Shown: positions 22,407 through 34,146 of the stretch, in pieces
Position numbering within the stretch: the stretch's first letter is position 1
Layout: every line of letters begins with the position of its first letter
Source: Alopecurus myosuroides
Lineage: Eukaryota; Streptophyta; Magnoliopsida; Poales; Poaceae
Reading direction: 5' to 3'
DNA length: 64,000 nucleotides
Assembly (NCBI GenBank): GCA_028641055.1
Contig: CM054062.1
Span: 184,511,958 to 184,575,957, forward strand
The notes under the pieces: model-generated
The model's database searches: none
Seen by the model: the letters and a program-made list of their open reading frames with translations, nothing else
Told to the model about the DNA's origin: nothing
Program-made: the position numbers and the translations under genes

Positions 22407-23797
22407 TCCCCCGCGTCGCGTCACCCCCGAATCGGGCGGCCGGGACGGATCCCTAGCTCGCCACCTCCTCCCTCCCCTCCACCTCCCCCCTTCCAGCTAC
22501 TGCCGACGCACACCGTCGGGCCAAGCCCGTGCGGTGCCGGCGGCAGCCCGACTTCCTTTCCCCACCGCGAGGGGCCCGGACGAAGCGGCAATCTTCCTCG
22601 GCGGCGGTGCATCTCGGAGGACATGGCACACCGGCGGCCGGCAGTCGCGTCAAGGTCAAGTCTCCACGCATGGAGGCGGCCCTCGGGGACACAGCTTGGG
22701 GTCTCTGGCCATGGCGGCGGCGGGGCCAAGCTCGGCGCCCATATCTGGCAGGCGGGTGTGTGTTGGCATGGCGGCGGCATACACCTCCGGAACCTGGGAC
22801 GGAGAGGATTGACAAGGCATGGACCTTGGGCGTCCGCTGGCATAGCTGGCCGTCGACTGCGATGCACCCGGCTTTGGCCAAGATCTAGCCCCTTCAGGCC
22901 GAGATCGGGCTGTCTGGGCCCCGCGGTTCGATTAGTTTCAGGGGCTCTCGACCAGGGAGCCCACCCCCTAACCATGGATGGTTGGGACGTTGGATCGGGC
23001 CCGACGGGCCTAGATATCACAGCCGCCTCGCGACCCAGTAGGGGCTCTATAGATTCGGCTGTTGGATGTGTCCTGCTCGTCGATCCTCACTCTTAGAGGT
23101 ACTGGTCAGGTGACCATGTCCATTCTGATGGGCTTGTCGTGGCGATGTTTGGCCCTACTATGGGCTAGATCCAAGATGCCAAGGCGGCAGCCTTGGAAGG
23201 TGGTCTGCACGGTCGTCTGCGACGAGCGACGTAGTGGTGGTGATGACCTTGTTTTTTGTCCATGTGGATGGTGAGAAGCGAGTGGCGGGGGATCCTAGTG
23301 GTTGCGGCGTTTCGACCTTGTCAGCCCCCAAATCGTATCTTGGGAGCCTGACTTGATGGCGGTGGGTGGTCCGTGATACCGGGCAGGGCGAAGGTTTTTC
23401 CCTGTGAAAGACCAGCGGTCCGGCGCCAACAGCAGCTGTGCGGATGTTGTAGGAGGCGCTGTTGTGGTTACTTTTGGCGCCACATGGCTCCCGGTCAAAA
23501 CCTTGGACTATAGTCTCGACTATGGTGGCATGGGTGTCGGTACCCTCTTGGGGGCATTGTCGTGGAGATACGGTTTCTTTCGGTGGTGTGTCCGTGCCAT
23601 CGGTGGCAAGTTTGGCTCTCTTGGTTTCTTTGTCTATCCTTGATTTGCTTTATAAGAGGACTATCTCTTCACATTGTATCGGTTTCGTCATTTGGGTTTG
23701 TTTATAAAACGGGACGACCATGTGTGTAGTTGTTGTGAGTAGTCGTTCATGTGTGAATCCTGACTCCGGCCTCACATTATGGTTTTTGTCTTCCATA
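22407..23797 (+). mobile_element. Second GC-rich retroposon-like block
   Basis: The abrupt GC-rich start (CGCGTCGCG, GGCGGCCGGGACGG) resembles the retroposon at 5217. CCCTCTTGGGGGCATTGTCGTGGAG at 23543-23567 is close to 6342-6366. A possible 8-bp target duplication, GAAGAAAA, lies at 22399-22406 and 23798-23805. There is no clear poly-A tail, so the right edge is weak. GC-rich frames on both strands overlap each other and show no domain, so I call none of them genes. Confidence 0.4.
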
Positions 23798-24283
23798 GAA
23801 GAAAACATCAAACCGACCAAAGGCTTGATTCAACCGGTTTAATACGGACACTGTCGAGCGGTATCGGCACGCAGTCCGCCTGACCGACCCGGTATACAAG
23901 ATCGGATCTGAGAAACTCCAGCTGGGTCAAGCAGTAAGATCTCCACGTAGGAAAAACCCAGCCAGAAATGACGTCTGTGTCTGGCCCCACTTGGCTTGAT
24001 CTGACCAGGTTCGAGTAACCGGAGTAGAACTCAGCTAAAAAAGGTACTCGTACGATCTAGAACAAAACAAGTTGACATCTCAAGACGAACTAGAGGCCGA
24101 GATCAAGCTGTCGACAGCAACTTGACGGTAATTTAAAAGTTAGATTAATCGGTGGTGGTAATGAACGGGCAAGAGAAAGCAATGGCGCTTCCCGGGGACG
24201 ACGAGCCCGTGACGCCTTGCGCGCGCACATGACTTGTCGTCCATCTCTTCCAGAAGCCCACGCCGCCACGCATCCCTGCGCAG

Positions 24284-24290
24284 TATATAA
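24284..24290 (+). promoter_or_regulatory. TATA box of the J-domain gene
   Basis: TATATAA in CGCAGTATATAACCACC, about 150 bp before the ATG at 24436. It leaves room for a start site near 24315 and a 5' leader of about 120 nt. Confidence 0.65.
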
Positions 24291-24435
24291 CCACCGCCGC
24301 GTGCAAAAAGAATCAAGCCAGACTTAGCTTACAACTTCCAACTTGAAGTGCCAGAAGCAAGCCTTAGCTTACACGTCCATCCATCCAGCTCTCTTCAGTT
24401 TTCTGCTGGCCGTAGCGGCATCCATTATCGCAGAG

Positions 24436-24909
24436 ATGAGCACGGTGTGCGCGAGGCCCGTGGGGTTCTCTGGAGGGGTCAAGTGCCAGCGGCGGGCGCG
24501 GGTGAGGGTCTCCGCCGTGGCGGCGGCGCCGGAGAGGTTGAGGGCGACGGCGGCGACGATGTACGATGTCCTGGCGGTGGGGACAGCGGCGGGGCCGGAG
24601 GAGATCAAGGCAGCGTACAGGCGCGCGGCGCTGCGATGGCACCCGGACGCTTGCCCGGGCGGCGCCGACCGGTTCATGAGGGCGCGCGAAGCCTACGAGG
24701 TGCTCTCCGACCCGGAGCGCAGGCGGGGCTACGACATCCAGCTGCGCTTCGGCGGTGGCGGTGGCGCTGGCGCCGGGTCGTCCCGCGCGGGGTTCGCGGA
24801 CTGGGAGGCGCAGCTGGCCGGGCTGCAGTGGCGCGCGGCGGAGGCGCGAGGGGAGACGTGGGGGAACAGGATGCGCCGCGCCGCCGCGCAGACGTCGTCG
24901 TCGCACTAG
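24436..24909 (+). CDS. Chloroplast-type small J-domain (DnaJ, type III) co-chaperone
   Basis: Single-exon, 157-aa protein. J-domain proteins stimulate the ATPase of Hsp70 partners. The J domain spans about residues 42-104 (MYDVLAVG..., IKAAYRRAALRWHPD, AREAYEVLSDPERRRGYD), with the essential HPD at 69-71. There is no Gly/Phe-rich domain with zinc finger, so it is a type III (DNAJC) protein. The first 40 residues are rich in Ala, Arg, Ser and Val and poor in acids, like a plastid transit peptide; plant relatives are the DnaJ 11/20-type chloroplast proteins. I chose the ATG at 24436 (MSTVCARPVGF): the frame is open upstream only from a TTG, and the TATA box fits the ATG. After the J domain is a Gly-rich linker, then a basic tail ending QTSSSH. 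High GC is normal for grass intronless genes. Plastid targeting is inferred. Confidence 0.88.
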   Translation: MSTVCARPVGFSGGVKCQRRARVRVSAVAAAPERLRATAATMYDVLAVGTAAGPEEIKAAYRRAALRWHPDACPGGADRFMRAREAYEVLSDPERRRGYDIQLRFGGGGGAGAGSSRAGFADWEAQLAGLQWRAAEARGETWGNRMRRAAAQTSSSH

Positions 24910-25395
24910 TCCAAACCGCCAAGGCTTTAGCCCTGTTCTTACGCCGATTTAGCGAAACTGTAGCGTAGCAGTACAGTGTACAAAAAGTACGGTAGTAACT
25001 ATTTTGATGCTTAATGACTATTCACTCTGATGTGATCATGTGATTTTCGTTCTTAAGTGGAAGGTCGAGTAGATCTCTGCCCTTTTCTGATCATTTCACA
25101 GAAGATTCCTATTTAGAAAGCGTGTAAATAAACCAGCAGCCCTCTTACGCGTTCTAGAAAGGATAAACAAAAATAACCATGGGACAACAAAAGTTTCTCG
25201 CGGCAAAGCATAAAATAAGATTGCTTTAGAAAAAAGACAAATCTGAAGACCATTAAACAAAGTATGTACAAGTTTTACACATCATTGGACATTCTAGAGC
25301 ATCACAATAAACAAGGAATCGTTGCGTACAATGATGGCGGCCTGGTTCCATCAAACATTGTGCCTAGGAATAACTTTTCAGTAGGCAATGACGTG
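24910..25395. other. Convergent intergenic region and 3' flanks
   Basis: The 3' flank of the J-domain gene (+) meets the 3' side of the ARF-GAP gene (-). AT-rich, no ORF. I could not place polyadenylation sites reliably. Confidence 0.5.
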
Positions 25396-25532
25396 TTTGT
25401 AAGTATAGCATGACTAAGAAAATTAAGATGCACTTTGGGAATCAACATCAACCAAACGCAATGTTTTTGTAAGTATAGAATGACTAAGAAAATTAAGATG
25501 CACTTTGGGAATCAACATCAACCAAACGCAAT
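25396..25532. repeat. 70-bp tandem duplication near the ARF-GAP 3' end
   Basis: TTTGTAAGTATAG(C/A)ATGACTAAG... through CAACCAAACGCAAT occurs at 25396-25462 and 25466-25532, period exactly 70 bp, with one mismatch noted. It probably lies in or near the 3' UTR of the minus-strand gene. Confidence 0.9.
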
Positions 25533-25797
25533 CGCCACTGCCATCGCCACCACCTGCCTTCTGGGTGATCGTCATCACAACCACCACCAACAAGAGTTCC
25601 AATCTCCAAGAGCCAAGGGGCTCAAAATGTGCACTGTCAGCCAAACCAAAGATATCCGAGTCTTCGCAGAATGCCCTCCACGAGTTCCCTAAGTTCACTC
25701 AACCGAAGGAGCATTTCAGCTGGTGCTAGTAGGCTGCTCTTTTTTACAAGTCCAAGCAGCGTAGGAGTGCCACAGAGCCACAACCCAAATCATTTCT

Positions 25798-28700
25798 CTA
25801 CGCAAAAGGATTGCCAGCTGACACAGTGCTCAATGTTATGTTCCTGAAACAACAGGGTTAATTTCAGTAGAAAGATGGAGTAGACGTTAGAGCTTGCTTG
25901 ATTTGCCATCCAATTTTGTCAAGCCGGAGTTTTGGAAATGCCTACAAATTTGGCCCCAACCAGCTTGGCTCCAAAATGTGGTGGTGGAGCCAATATGATT
26001 GCTGCAAGGTTGCTGCCGAATTTTGGCATTACCAGTTTTTTGGCAGCAAACCAAATAACAAACTGCCTACTTTTGGCTTGGCAATTGGCAGCAAACCAAA
26101 TAAGTCCTTTCCCAAATTTCGTAGCCCAATGGAGCAGCAAACATAACAAACCGCTGATAATGCCTACTATGCCAAGGCAGAGCATATTACCTCAATGGAG
26201 AGTTCGGGGCCTGCTCGACAAAACATGGTAATCCACCTGAATATGTGCAAGTTGTTAGAATCAGATGACCTTCATGTACATAGTAACATGAAAATCATAT
26301 CTATTAATCTATAGTATAAGAAAAGAAAAACATCACAATCATAGAAATATGCTAGCCAGTAAAGCTCACCATGTGATCCGGACGGAACATAGGAAGAAAT
26401 ATTGTTGGAGAACCATGATTCCGGCAAACCATCAAGAAAAGTATTAGGCAAAGCCGCTTGCAACGTGCTCATGTCCATGATCTGCAACTGAATTGAAATT
26501 CAGAAAATTGCTGCCAAGCACTAGGTAAAGGAAGCTGACTAGGACTAGAACCGTCCTTTAAGGAAAAAATAGGTTTTTTTTTATACTATCATGCACACAG
26601 GACACTTCATACACAGCGCACAAACAGACTATCTAGTTTTCAGCACAAATCACAAGTAAAATGGTCTCGGATTTTCAAAGAATTTTACCAGAACACAGAT
26701 CTTGTGAAGTCCAAACCATGTTCAAATTCAAATATGGTTGAGTAGCAGTAGCAATAAAGAAGGACTAGCACATGCACAAGTGCTAATTGATCCTTAATCA
26801 ACCGAATCTCAAGAGTCACCACAATTTGAACGATGGCTTGAATCCTCTAATCAGCCGAATATCATCAGCACATTTAACAAATACAATGATTTACAATGTA
26901 TTGATGTCACATGTACTGGACATGACTTTGTGGAGTTGTAAACATATATAGATTTGGCTTATCAGTAGGATGTTATTTTTAGAGACGGGTCGCCTTTTCT
27001 AGCCCTTGGATCTAATGATATAATCCAAATCACTCTCCACCTACTATATAATCGTCGACACCCACCACTAAACCTAAACCCAACTTTTCCCTTCCCAGCT
27101 GAACCTCCAATCATGTCTATTGCAAACGTCATCCTCCGTTCTCATGGCTGTGGCACCACCGCAACTTTGCTACATCCCAACCATCTATCCAAAGCCGTGA
27201 ACCCCTTTGTAAATTTGGTGAACCCTGACTTATCGAGGTGGCGCACAAATGTTGTTGTAGATCCAATTCCAAAGAAAAAAAAATGACGGATTTCCCAAAA
27301 ATGATTCAACAGCTTCTTTTAGCAAATGCAGATATATATAACAGTGCTCTAGATTATTGTATTTTGTTCATTTTTTAGAAGGAACGGCAGTAGAATAATT
27401 GTTAGGGTGAGTTTTTTTTTTGAAAAGGAATCACCCAGCCTCTGTTATGATGAGTTATCTGGGTAAGATAAAGGTTCGAAAACCGGCAATAGGACACTGG
27501 CTTATACCTGACGTGGAAGAGAGGCTTGAGCAACCTTTCAATTTAATTGTACTTAGCTTGATTTAAAAGATACAGTCGTGTCTCACATGAATACTTAAAA
27601 TTCTTTGCACCTCTAGGTATATTTTAGGGTCCTACACATTTTCGAATAGACACACACATGCATATTATTGTCACTGGATTTTCACACTGGCACAAAACAT
27701 AGGACCCAACGCCCATAACAACAACAGTGACATGCTTTACAGGAACCTTTTACAGTTTAAAGAATTTCAACCAGTTACAAACACCCAATAGAATTAGTGA
27801 ACTTGTTTCTAGAAAGCCATTTATCCACAAACTGAAGCATTATCAACTACCGGAAAGAAGGGATCACAAAAGATTTACACAAATTGGTTTGCTGATTTTA
27901 GCCTTCTATTAGCATGTGGTACATATAATTCAAAGAGAAATGTAATACCAGATCAGGAGCCTCTGAATTAGTATCAAACGGAAGATCAAATGGATTTAGC
28001 ACAACCTGATCAGCCGAGGTTCTTCCCTGTAAATCAAAGGTAATGCACAAGATCAAATCACATCAGAGGGGCAGAGAGCAACAATATAAAAGAAAAATAG
28101 TACTCCCTCTGCCCAAAATGTAAAGCGTGTTCTATTTTGCATAGTCTTTGATGCATGAATTTGACCACTTATATGGATTGGAAAAGTATAATGGTATAGA
28201 TGCATTTGTCTTGCAAATTTCTTTCCTTTCATATATCTTTATAGTAATTTTGTGGACAAACTACAAGTACAAATCATAGTCAAAGTTGTAAGTTTTTTAC
28301 CAACAAAAATCAAGGGCGCCTTACATTTTGGGATGGAGGGAGTATTCTAAAATGTCTAATGTAATAGAGAAGTCATACCAGGGAAGGAAGATCAGATGTT
28401 AAAGATGGCTCTAAGAAAGCATCAAATGGTGCATTTGGAGCTAATTCATCCATGAACACTTTATGGCTATCGTCATCATGGGATTCCTACAGAGAATAAC
28501 AGTTAAGATGTTGTACTCCCTCCGTTCCTAAATGTAAGATGTTTTAGCCCTTTTTCACATTCGCACATATCTACATGTATCTAGACAACTTTTAGTTATA
28601 TGTTCACTCATATTAGTATGTATCTAGACAACATGAACAATAGCTACAACATCTTATATTTAGGAACGGACGGAGTATTATTTATGAACCACATGCAAAA

Positions 28701-31700
28701 TTGAACAGGGAAAAAGGCTACCTTTGAAGCAACAGGGAAAGTAAATGGATTGGTCGCAGTAAGGGAAACGTTGACTACATTTTTGTGCTCATTACTTAGT
28801 GGTTCAGCAGTAGAGTGATCATTAGTCATGACCCCAGTTGCATCATCAAAAGAATGCCATATCTGTGAATACACAACCAAGGAGGAACGGAATGTAAGTT
28901 AGGGATAAACAGCTAAAACTCAGAATCAACAGAACAGCACCATAGCGGATAAGAAATAAGTTTCCTGTTCAATTTCATGACTCCTAAATTGATTCCTGAC
29001 CTGAGAACTTATCCCATCTGTTGGTTCGAATACAGTACAAAAAATCCAAAGTCATTAATGAGAAATCTCCCAGCTGGTTGGGAACTAGTTCTACCAGCAG
29101 CGACATCACAACACTTAGCACTCCAAGGTTGAGGAATTACAACAATATAATAGCTTTTGTAAAATTTGGAGCAAAATAAGTACAAAAAAACTCCACAGTA
29201 GAACCTAACATCAGACGACCCTTTTCCAAAATTTCAATTAACTGCACACATTCAAAAAGATGCAACAGTGCAATTACATGACTTCCTCACCTGACAATTA
29301 TTTGCCTCTTTGTGTTCTTGCAAGTTAGAAGTCATTAATGATACATCTCCTGTCAGATTGTGAGTGCCACCAGTAGTGCCATCATAAAGGCTCCAAGGCT
29401 GAGAAAATTAAAAAATATTATGTTTTGAAAGATGTAAAGCACGGAAAAACTGCATAGTGGAACACTGGTTCATAGTACAATCGCTCTTTTTGGCTTCACA
29501 CATTTCACAAAATTCCAAAAGATAAATACCGTTCTTGAAGTTAATTACCTCATATTATTGCATGCACATGTTGATATGAACAAATAGAAACAGAAAATTG
29601 CTAGAGCAAGGCAAATGTTCCTTACCTGAGAGCAACTTGTATCATGAGATGTAGCACCAGACTTGTTGCTGACTGAAACTTTATCCTTGGAAGGCAGGAA
29701 CGATGTTGTTGTATCACTTGGTTCGAACAAAAACAAATCATGACCCAGGGTCTGTTTACCTATAGCAGCTACAAGAGAGGCCCCAGTGACTCCAGGCTGT
29801 TTATCTTTTGGAGGTGTGTCAAATGTAGCCCACCCAGCATTGTCAATTGATGGAGCTTCCAGTGGCATATTATCAGCACATGGAGTTGTAGGGGGCATAT
29901 TTGCGAAAAAATCTACAGATGGATAGAAGCCAGTTACATGTTGCTGCAAATTTTTCCGACTGAAGAGATCCTCCTCTGCGCCATTTACAGCATCAGAAAA
30001 GGCTACAAAACTTGGAGCTGCAGAATTTTTGGATTCTTGAGTTCCATGAACATTCTCAGAATCAAAAAACAAATCAGCTAGGCTTGAGTTGACTGCCTTA
30101 AGCGATGTGGAATCTATGTTTCCTATTGATGCAGCTCTCTGCAGAAAAAGGTCCAAACTTATTAAACAAATTTGATACTAGTACAAGAAAGAAGAGAGGA
30201 TGAAGTTTGAGAGCCATCACCTGCGACTGATTGATGCCATTAGAATTCAGCATGTTTGATTGTTTTTTCTGGACAGGCGGGCTCAAACACCCATTATCGA
30301 AAAAATTAGGTGATTCGGGCGCTGTTCTTAATGTATCGCTCACGCTTGAACCTGAGGAGTCAGAAGTCCTTGATCCACGAGTGTCATTTGCAAATTGGTC
30401 CTCAGACATTCTCTCTTGTAGGCTACGTGAATGGTAAGAAAATTCAGACATCTTTCCATCATGCCCTCGATCTGAACCAGGTTTCCTACTTAGCGTTGCT
30501 GGTTGCTTTCCACTGCGTCTTTCTTCATATTGGTAGTCATAAGGTGGGCTCTGTGAAAATGAATGACAGGAACTAGCCCGTCTATGTTCTTCTTCATGGG
30601 ATATTTGAATCTGTATAGAGTCCTGTGGAGGAGAAACCATAGATGAACTTTAATCACAGTTAGCACCTGGATAAGTATTCATTAACATCTATGTATACTG
30701 CAGAATTCATGCTAAAGTTTATGACAGGTAAAGTTCCAGACTGACAAAGAACAGTTTTCAGGTAGTCAGACAGTTGATGTCGAAACCTGTTTATCTCTTG
30801 GAGGCTTTTCGGAAGATCTTACACCAGCATATCTTCTCTCCACATAAACAACTCTTATGAATTCTCTAAGACCGCCAATGTTACTGCGACAAAAAAAAAA
30901 AGTTACAGCATGTACCGTATCCGGTTATTTAATACATGGCAATGAGTGAATGAAGTTGATTACCTGCTATCAGGTAGGCTCATTTGCTGGGTATCGAAAT
31001 CCTTGAACAATGATTCTCTGGCTCGCTGTATCATTCAGTTCAAGAGTTAGGACGTGAACCAAAAGGGGCCCCAACCAACAAGCAACCAATTGGATGGATG
31101 CCTTTACCTGGTTCCCACCCTTTTGAAGGGCCTCAACCTCTTGCACGGTGAACTTTGACATAGACACCGATTTTACTCGGTGCGTGAACTCGCGGCTGCA
31201 AGTGCATCAATGAGTCCGGTGTGTTAGGATTGCAGAAGGCACGGCTACGATCGGCTAAGTCAAATCTTCTTCAGGAGGACTAGAATTGGAATAGATTGAG
31301 AGGTATAAATTCACAATGGATAAGTGTGAGGGTGTATACAAATTGCCAATAATCGGCCATAAATTTGTGACGGCCCTCATCAGTCAGCAGAACCTACTAA
31401 TCACTACTCATCACTAAAATTCAATTCATCGCCGGATCGGACTTCCAATTCCAGAAACTGTAAGAAAGGGTCGAATAATCGGAAAACACTCACTGGATGC
31501 CGCTGCAGGAGATGCAGATGAATGTCCAGAAGCTGGTGCACACGTACTGCGGCCCCTGCATCCGCGCGCGTCACAGACGGAACCACAGAGAAACAGGGGG
31601 CTTCAGTAAAGCATTTGATCGGGAGCAAACGAGAACCAAACCGTGTAGGGTAGAGTAGAGTAGGAGCCCTTACGAGGCCGTCGCAGTTGATGCATCTGCG

Positions 31701-31775
31701 GTTGGGCGGCAGCTTGAGGAGCCCCCTCACGATCCGCTCGTTCCTCTCCTCCTCCTTCCTGGACGCGGCCGCCAT
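25798..31775 (-). CDS. AGD14: ARF GTPase-activating protein, AGD14-like (14 exons)
   Basis: Exons (minus strand, first to last): 31674-31775, 31494-31555, 31108-31195, 30964-31025, 30787-30883, 30221-30622, 29626-30138, 29291-29398, 28722-28862, 28379-28486, 27949-28026, 26370-26481, 26191-26236, 25798-25843. All junctions are GT-AG and in phase; the total is 1965 nt, 654 aa, close to the Arabidopsis AGD14 length I recall (about 650). The ARF-GAP domain is N-terminal (residues about 12-130). Its zinc finger is CX2CX16CX2C (C28, C31, C48, C51), and the arginine finger follows in SGIHREFTHR (R56). The family stimulates GTP hydrolysis on ARF GTPases in vesicle traffic. The rest is low-complexity with NPF motifs (TNPFTFP, LNPFDLPF, and AGNPFA at the C-terminus), probable adaptor-binding sites. 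Two Stowaway MITEs sit in introns, and a dead copy of exon 8 lies in the next intron. Exon junctions need transcript support. Confidence 0.9.
27410..27460 (-). repeat. Possible short retroposon 3'-end fragment in the 1.47-kb intron
   Basis: TTTTTTTTTTGAAAAGGAATCACCCAGCCTCTG looks like the reverse complement of the tail at 21430-21472 (GCAGAGGCTAAGGGTGGAACC...TTTCAAAAA). The fragment is short and its borders are not visible. Confidence 0.35.
28103..28342. mobile_element. Stowaway MITE in an ARF-GAP intron
   Basis: Left end CTCCCTCTGCCCAAAATGTAA; the right end is the complement of CTCCCTCCATCCCAAAATGTAA. TA duplications lie at 28101-28102 and 28343-28344. It is 240 bp long, non-coding, and lies between exons 10 and 11 without touching a splice site. 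Confidence 0.9.
28516..28675. mobile_element. Stowaway MITE (Thalos-like) in an ARF-GAP intron
   Basis: It starts CTCCCTCCGTTCCTAAATG and ends with the complement of CTCCGTCCGTTCCTAAATA. TA duplications lie at 28514-28515 and 28676-28677. It is 160 bp and ends about 45 bp before exon 9 (the 28722 edge). Confidence 0.9.
29001..29128 (-). pseudogene. Dead duplicate of ARF-GAP exon 8
   Basis: The segment is similar to exon 8 (29291-29398) and to its flanking intron: both contain CCTTGGAG, GATG-C-CT-CTGGT, and CATTAATGACTT, and both are followed by CTCAG/GTCAGG-type donor or CAG/GTGAGG. The acceptor corresponding to CTCAG is CTCAA here, the length (128 nt) is not a multiple of three, and the frame ends in TAA. 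It is best read as an intragenic tandem duplication that has decayed. Confidence 0.7.
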
Positions 31776-33009
31776 GAGTTGAACCCAGCCCCAGTCGAGC
31801 TTGGAATTGGAAGTCGGCTTGATGATGAGGAAGCGGGAGAGAGGACGCCGGAATCGGAACCGCTTGCGTTCCGTGACCGATGGTTTTGCGTTTGCTTTTC
31901 TTGCGGCGTTTCGAACTAGGGGGAGCGGCGGGGACCCTGATGGTCGTGTCGTGCGTGGGCCTGTGCTGTTTGTGGTGGATGATGCGGTCGATGGGAGATA
32001 CTAACCGGTAGCTGCAACGGCTTTAATTTTTAAAACGGGATCAGGGTGATGCTAATTAATGGAAGCACCTGTCTAGCAGCGCACGGCCCTATATTGCCAT
32101 CCGCCATCGCTGCAACGGTTTGGCACTGTTGATCCCGAGCCTGGGACCCTGCTGATCTAGGGCGAACGACCGGCCGTATGCAAATTGGTACTAGTAGGAT
32201 CTAGGAAGCGGTGGTGGTTGCTCAACGGCTTCCAGCTATACCGATGCCCCGGGTCACTTGTTTGGTAGGGTCATATGGATGAGCATTGGTGTTGCTGGCA
32301 TTACAGCTAGCTTTAGATCATTTTCACAACCACCGGAGAGCATGGTCCTTTCCATGCAATACTACTGGATCTGATCGCAATTCATCAAGTTAATTTCAGA
32401 TATGTACGAAAAAATGTGTTTATTTATTATATTTTTGGAACTCTGGTAGCATTTGTATTTTCGATGATAGAGAGAACAACAAAATCCATGTACAACCACT
32501 CTCCAATCCCTAGGCGACATCTACCATTGAAGTTACGAACAAAAACAATTAGCCAGTCTATTCGGAAAGCGAAGTGCTGACCCTCCTTCGGAAATCCCCG
32601 ATCCTTCGGTTTCTGCGCCGTCCAATCAAGTTATTTCATTCCGTTTGATTAAAGAAGAAGAAAAGAAGGAGGACGCCCACCCACATGCTCTTTCCCCCAG
32701 GACATGACAATTGAAAAAAGAGAAACACATAATGCACGTTTGGAACATCTCCGACGCAGGCCTACTGCTAGTACCAGCGCCTCCAGTGACTTCAGCCAAC
32801 CTCTGCTTGTAGCTTCTCTTCTCCAGTTGGTGCTCATATCTGTTTTGGTAGCACCTCCGCGCACAGAAGACGGCATTGACGACCTGCGGCTAGTACCGCC
32901 CCCTCACTACCGTTGCCCCAAGCTCCGGCTAGGTCTCTCGCCGGTGCAGCAGTCGACCACCGCTTGCAGCATCTCCTCTCTGGTTTGGTAGCACCGCCAC
33001 TCACCGATG
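31776..33009. other. ARF-GAP upstream region and intergenic sequence
   Basis: No TATA box or second gene is convincing. A GC-rich segment (31840-31990) lies next to the ARF-GAP start and probably contains its promoter. 32040-32860 shows no LTR, TIR or domain. The GTAGCA-rich composition of the following repeat starts at about 32850. Confidence 0.5.
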
Positions 33010-33345
33010 GTAGCAACAACAACCTCCACTTGTAGCATGTTGACCCCGACTTGCTACCATGACCGCCAAAGACCAGCATCATCGTTTCATTGTCTATGGT
33101 ACCGACGCCGACCGACGCATGTAGCATTGCCAGCTGTCGATTCTAGCAAGTTGACTCCGACTGGTAGCATCTCCGCCAAAGGACAGCAGCATTGCTCATC
33201 GCCTATGGTAGCATCGCCGGCCGACGCAAGTAGGATCACCGGTGGCCGCTTGTAGCATATGTGCTACTGCTCGGAGCACCACCGCCTAAGGCCAGCAGCA
33301 TCATCCATCGCATGCGGTAGCACCACCAACCGGCGCAGGTAGCAT
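33010..33345. repeat. Degenerate tandem repeat, period about 109 bp, three units
   Basis: Units start at GTAGCA/GTAGGA positions 33010, 33121, 33230 and (partial) 33339, giving periods of 111, 109 and 109. Each has the order GTAGCAT...CCGCCAAAG(A/G)-CAGCA-CAT...CATCG--TATGGTAGCA...CCGACCGACGCA. Looser GTAGCA motifs extend on both sides (about 32850-33480). No ORF is conserved over the units. Confidence 0.7.
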
Positions 33346-33779
33346 CGTCAGACCACCGGTTACATCATCTGAATCGAGAGCGCTGACGCTCCTAGCGGCA
33401 CTGGTACACCACCACCCATGGCTGGCAGCTCCCACTGTAGCCATTAGCAGCAAACTCTGCCCCCCATAGAGACACTCCAAAGTTGCCGTACACGTCTATT
33501 GTGTGCAAACCAACATACACATACTTGATACTTAATATAAGTAAGTAAAGATCACAACACATACAACATTAGCAAGGTACAAAACTAAACACATGCAAGG
33601 GTGCAAGAAACTTTCAGTGTATATACGATTCAAATACAAGTTACCGCAAGGAGTAACATAGGATACGAGATATGAAAATATACTCTAAATTACTTTTTTT
33701 GTACAAAATACTCTAAATTACTTCACTTAGAGGATATTATTAATGAAGGTTCCTTAATTCTTCACGGTGTAGCTAAGTA

Positions 33780-34141
33780 TCAAGTACCCTCAACAACACC
33801 TATTGATAAAGTTTTGGCTTGTTGGTCCCAAACCAAATTGGGTCCTAAGAGGTTAGTCACAATAGGCTTGGCAACCCAAATGGTACTTTCCTTGACACCT
33901 CTTTGAGTACCAAAATATTTAGCAAACACATTGCCAATCTTATCCTTCCGAAGAGAATAAACATTATCAATTATAATGGGGTTGGATAAGGTATCATTAG
34001 TGCATGAAGAAGCAAAGTGGCCCTTTTCACAACATAAGTAGCAACATCGGCTTCGTCCATTCTTCTTAGTTGAAATCTTAACTTGGTAAGAAATAACTTT
34101 ATTCTTCTTGGGAAGTGGCCGTTCTTCAACACAAGGAAGAA
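33780..34141 (-). pseudogene. Retroelement-type CCHC zinc-knuckle fragment
   Basis: An open minus-strand frame of about 120 codons without an ATG ends at TGA (33780-33782). It contains CCYLCCEKGHFASSC, a CX2CX4HX4C zinc knuckle as in nucleocapsid proteins, followed by SLRKDKIGNVFAKYFGTQRG, IWVAKPIVTNLLGPN and LVWDQQAKT. Similar knuckle plus NLLGPN segments occur in plant retroelement gag-pol proteins; I cannot name the family. It is cut at about 34141 by the opposite-strand Athila fragment, so it is a partial copy. Confidence 0.6.
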
Positions 34142-34146
34142 TTTGT

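Noticed and set aside
22421..23096. Overlapping GC-rich frames of 119-199 aa
   Set aside because: They overlap on both strands with no motif and lie in a retroposon-like block.
24348..24968. Long frames on both strands overlapping the J-domain gene
   Set aside because: They are GC-driven shadows without start context or domains; the J-domain frame has HPD and a transit-like N-terminus.
25898..26146. Possible MITE in the last ARF-GAP intron
   Set aside because: The CAAACCAAATAA-type repeats look transposon-like, but no terminal inverted repeat or target duplication could be found.
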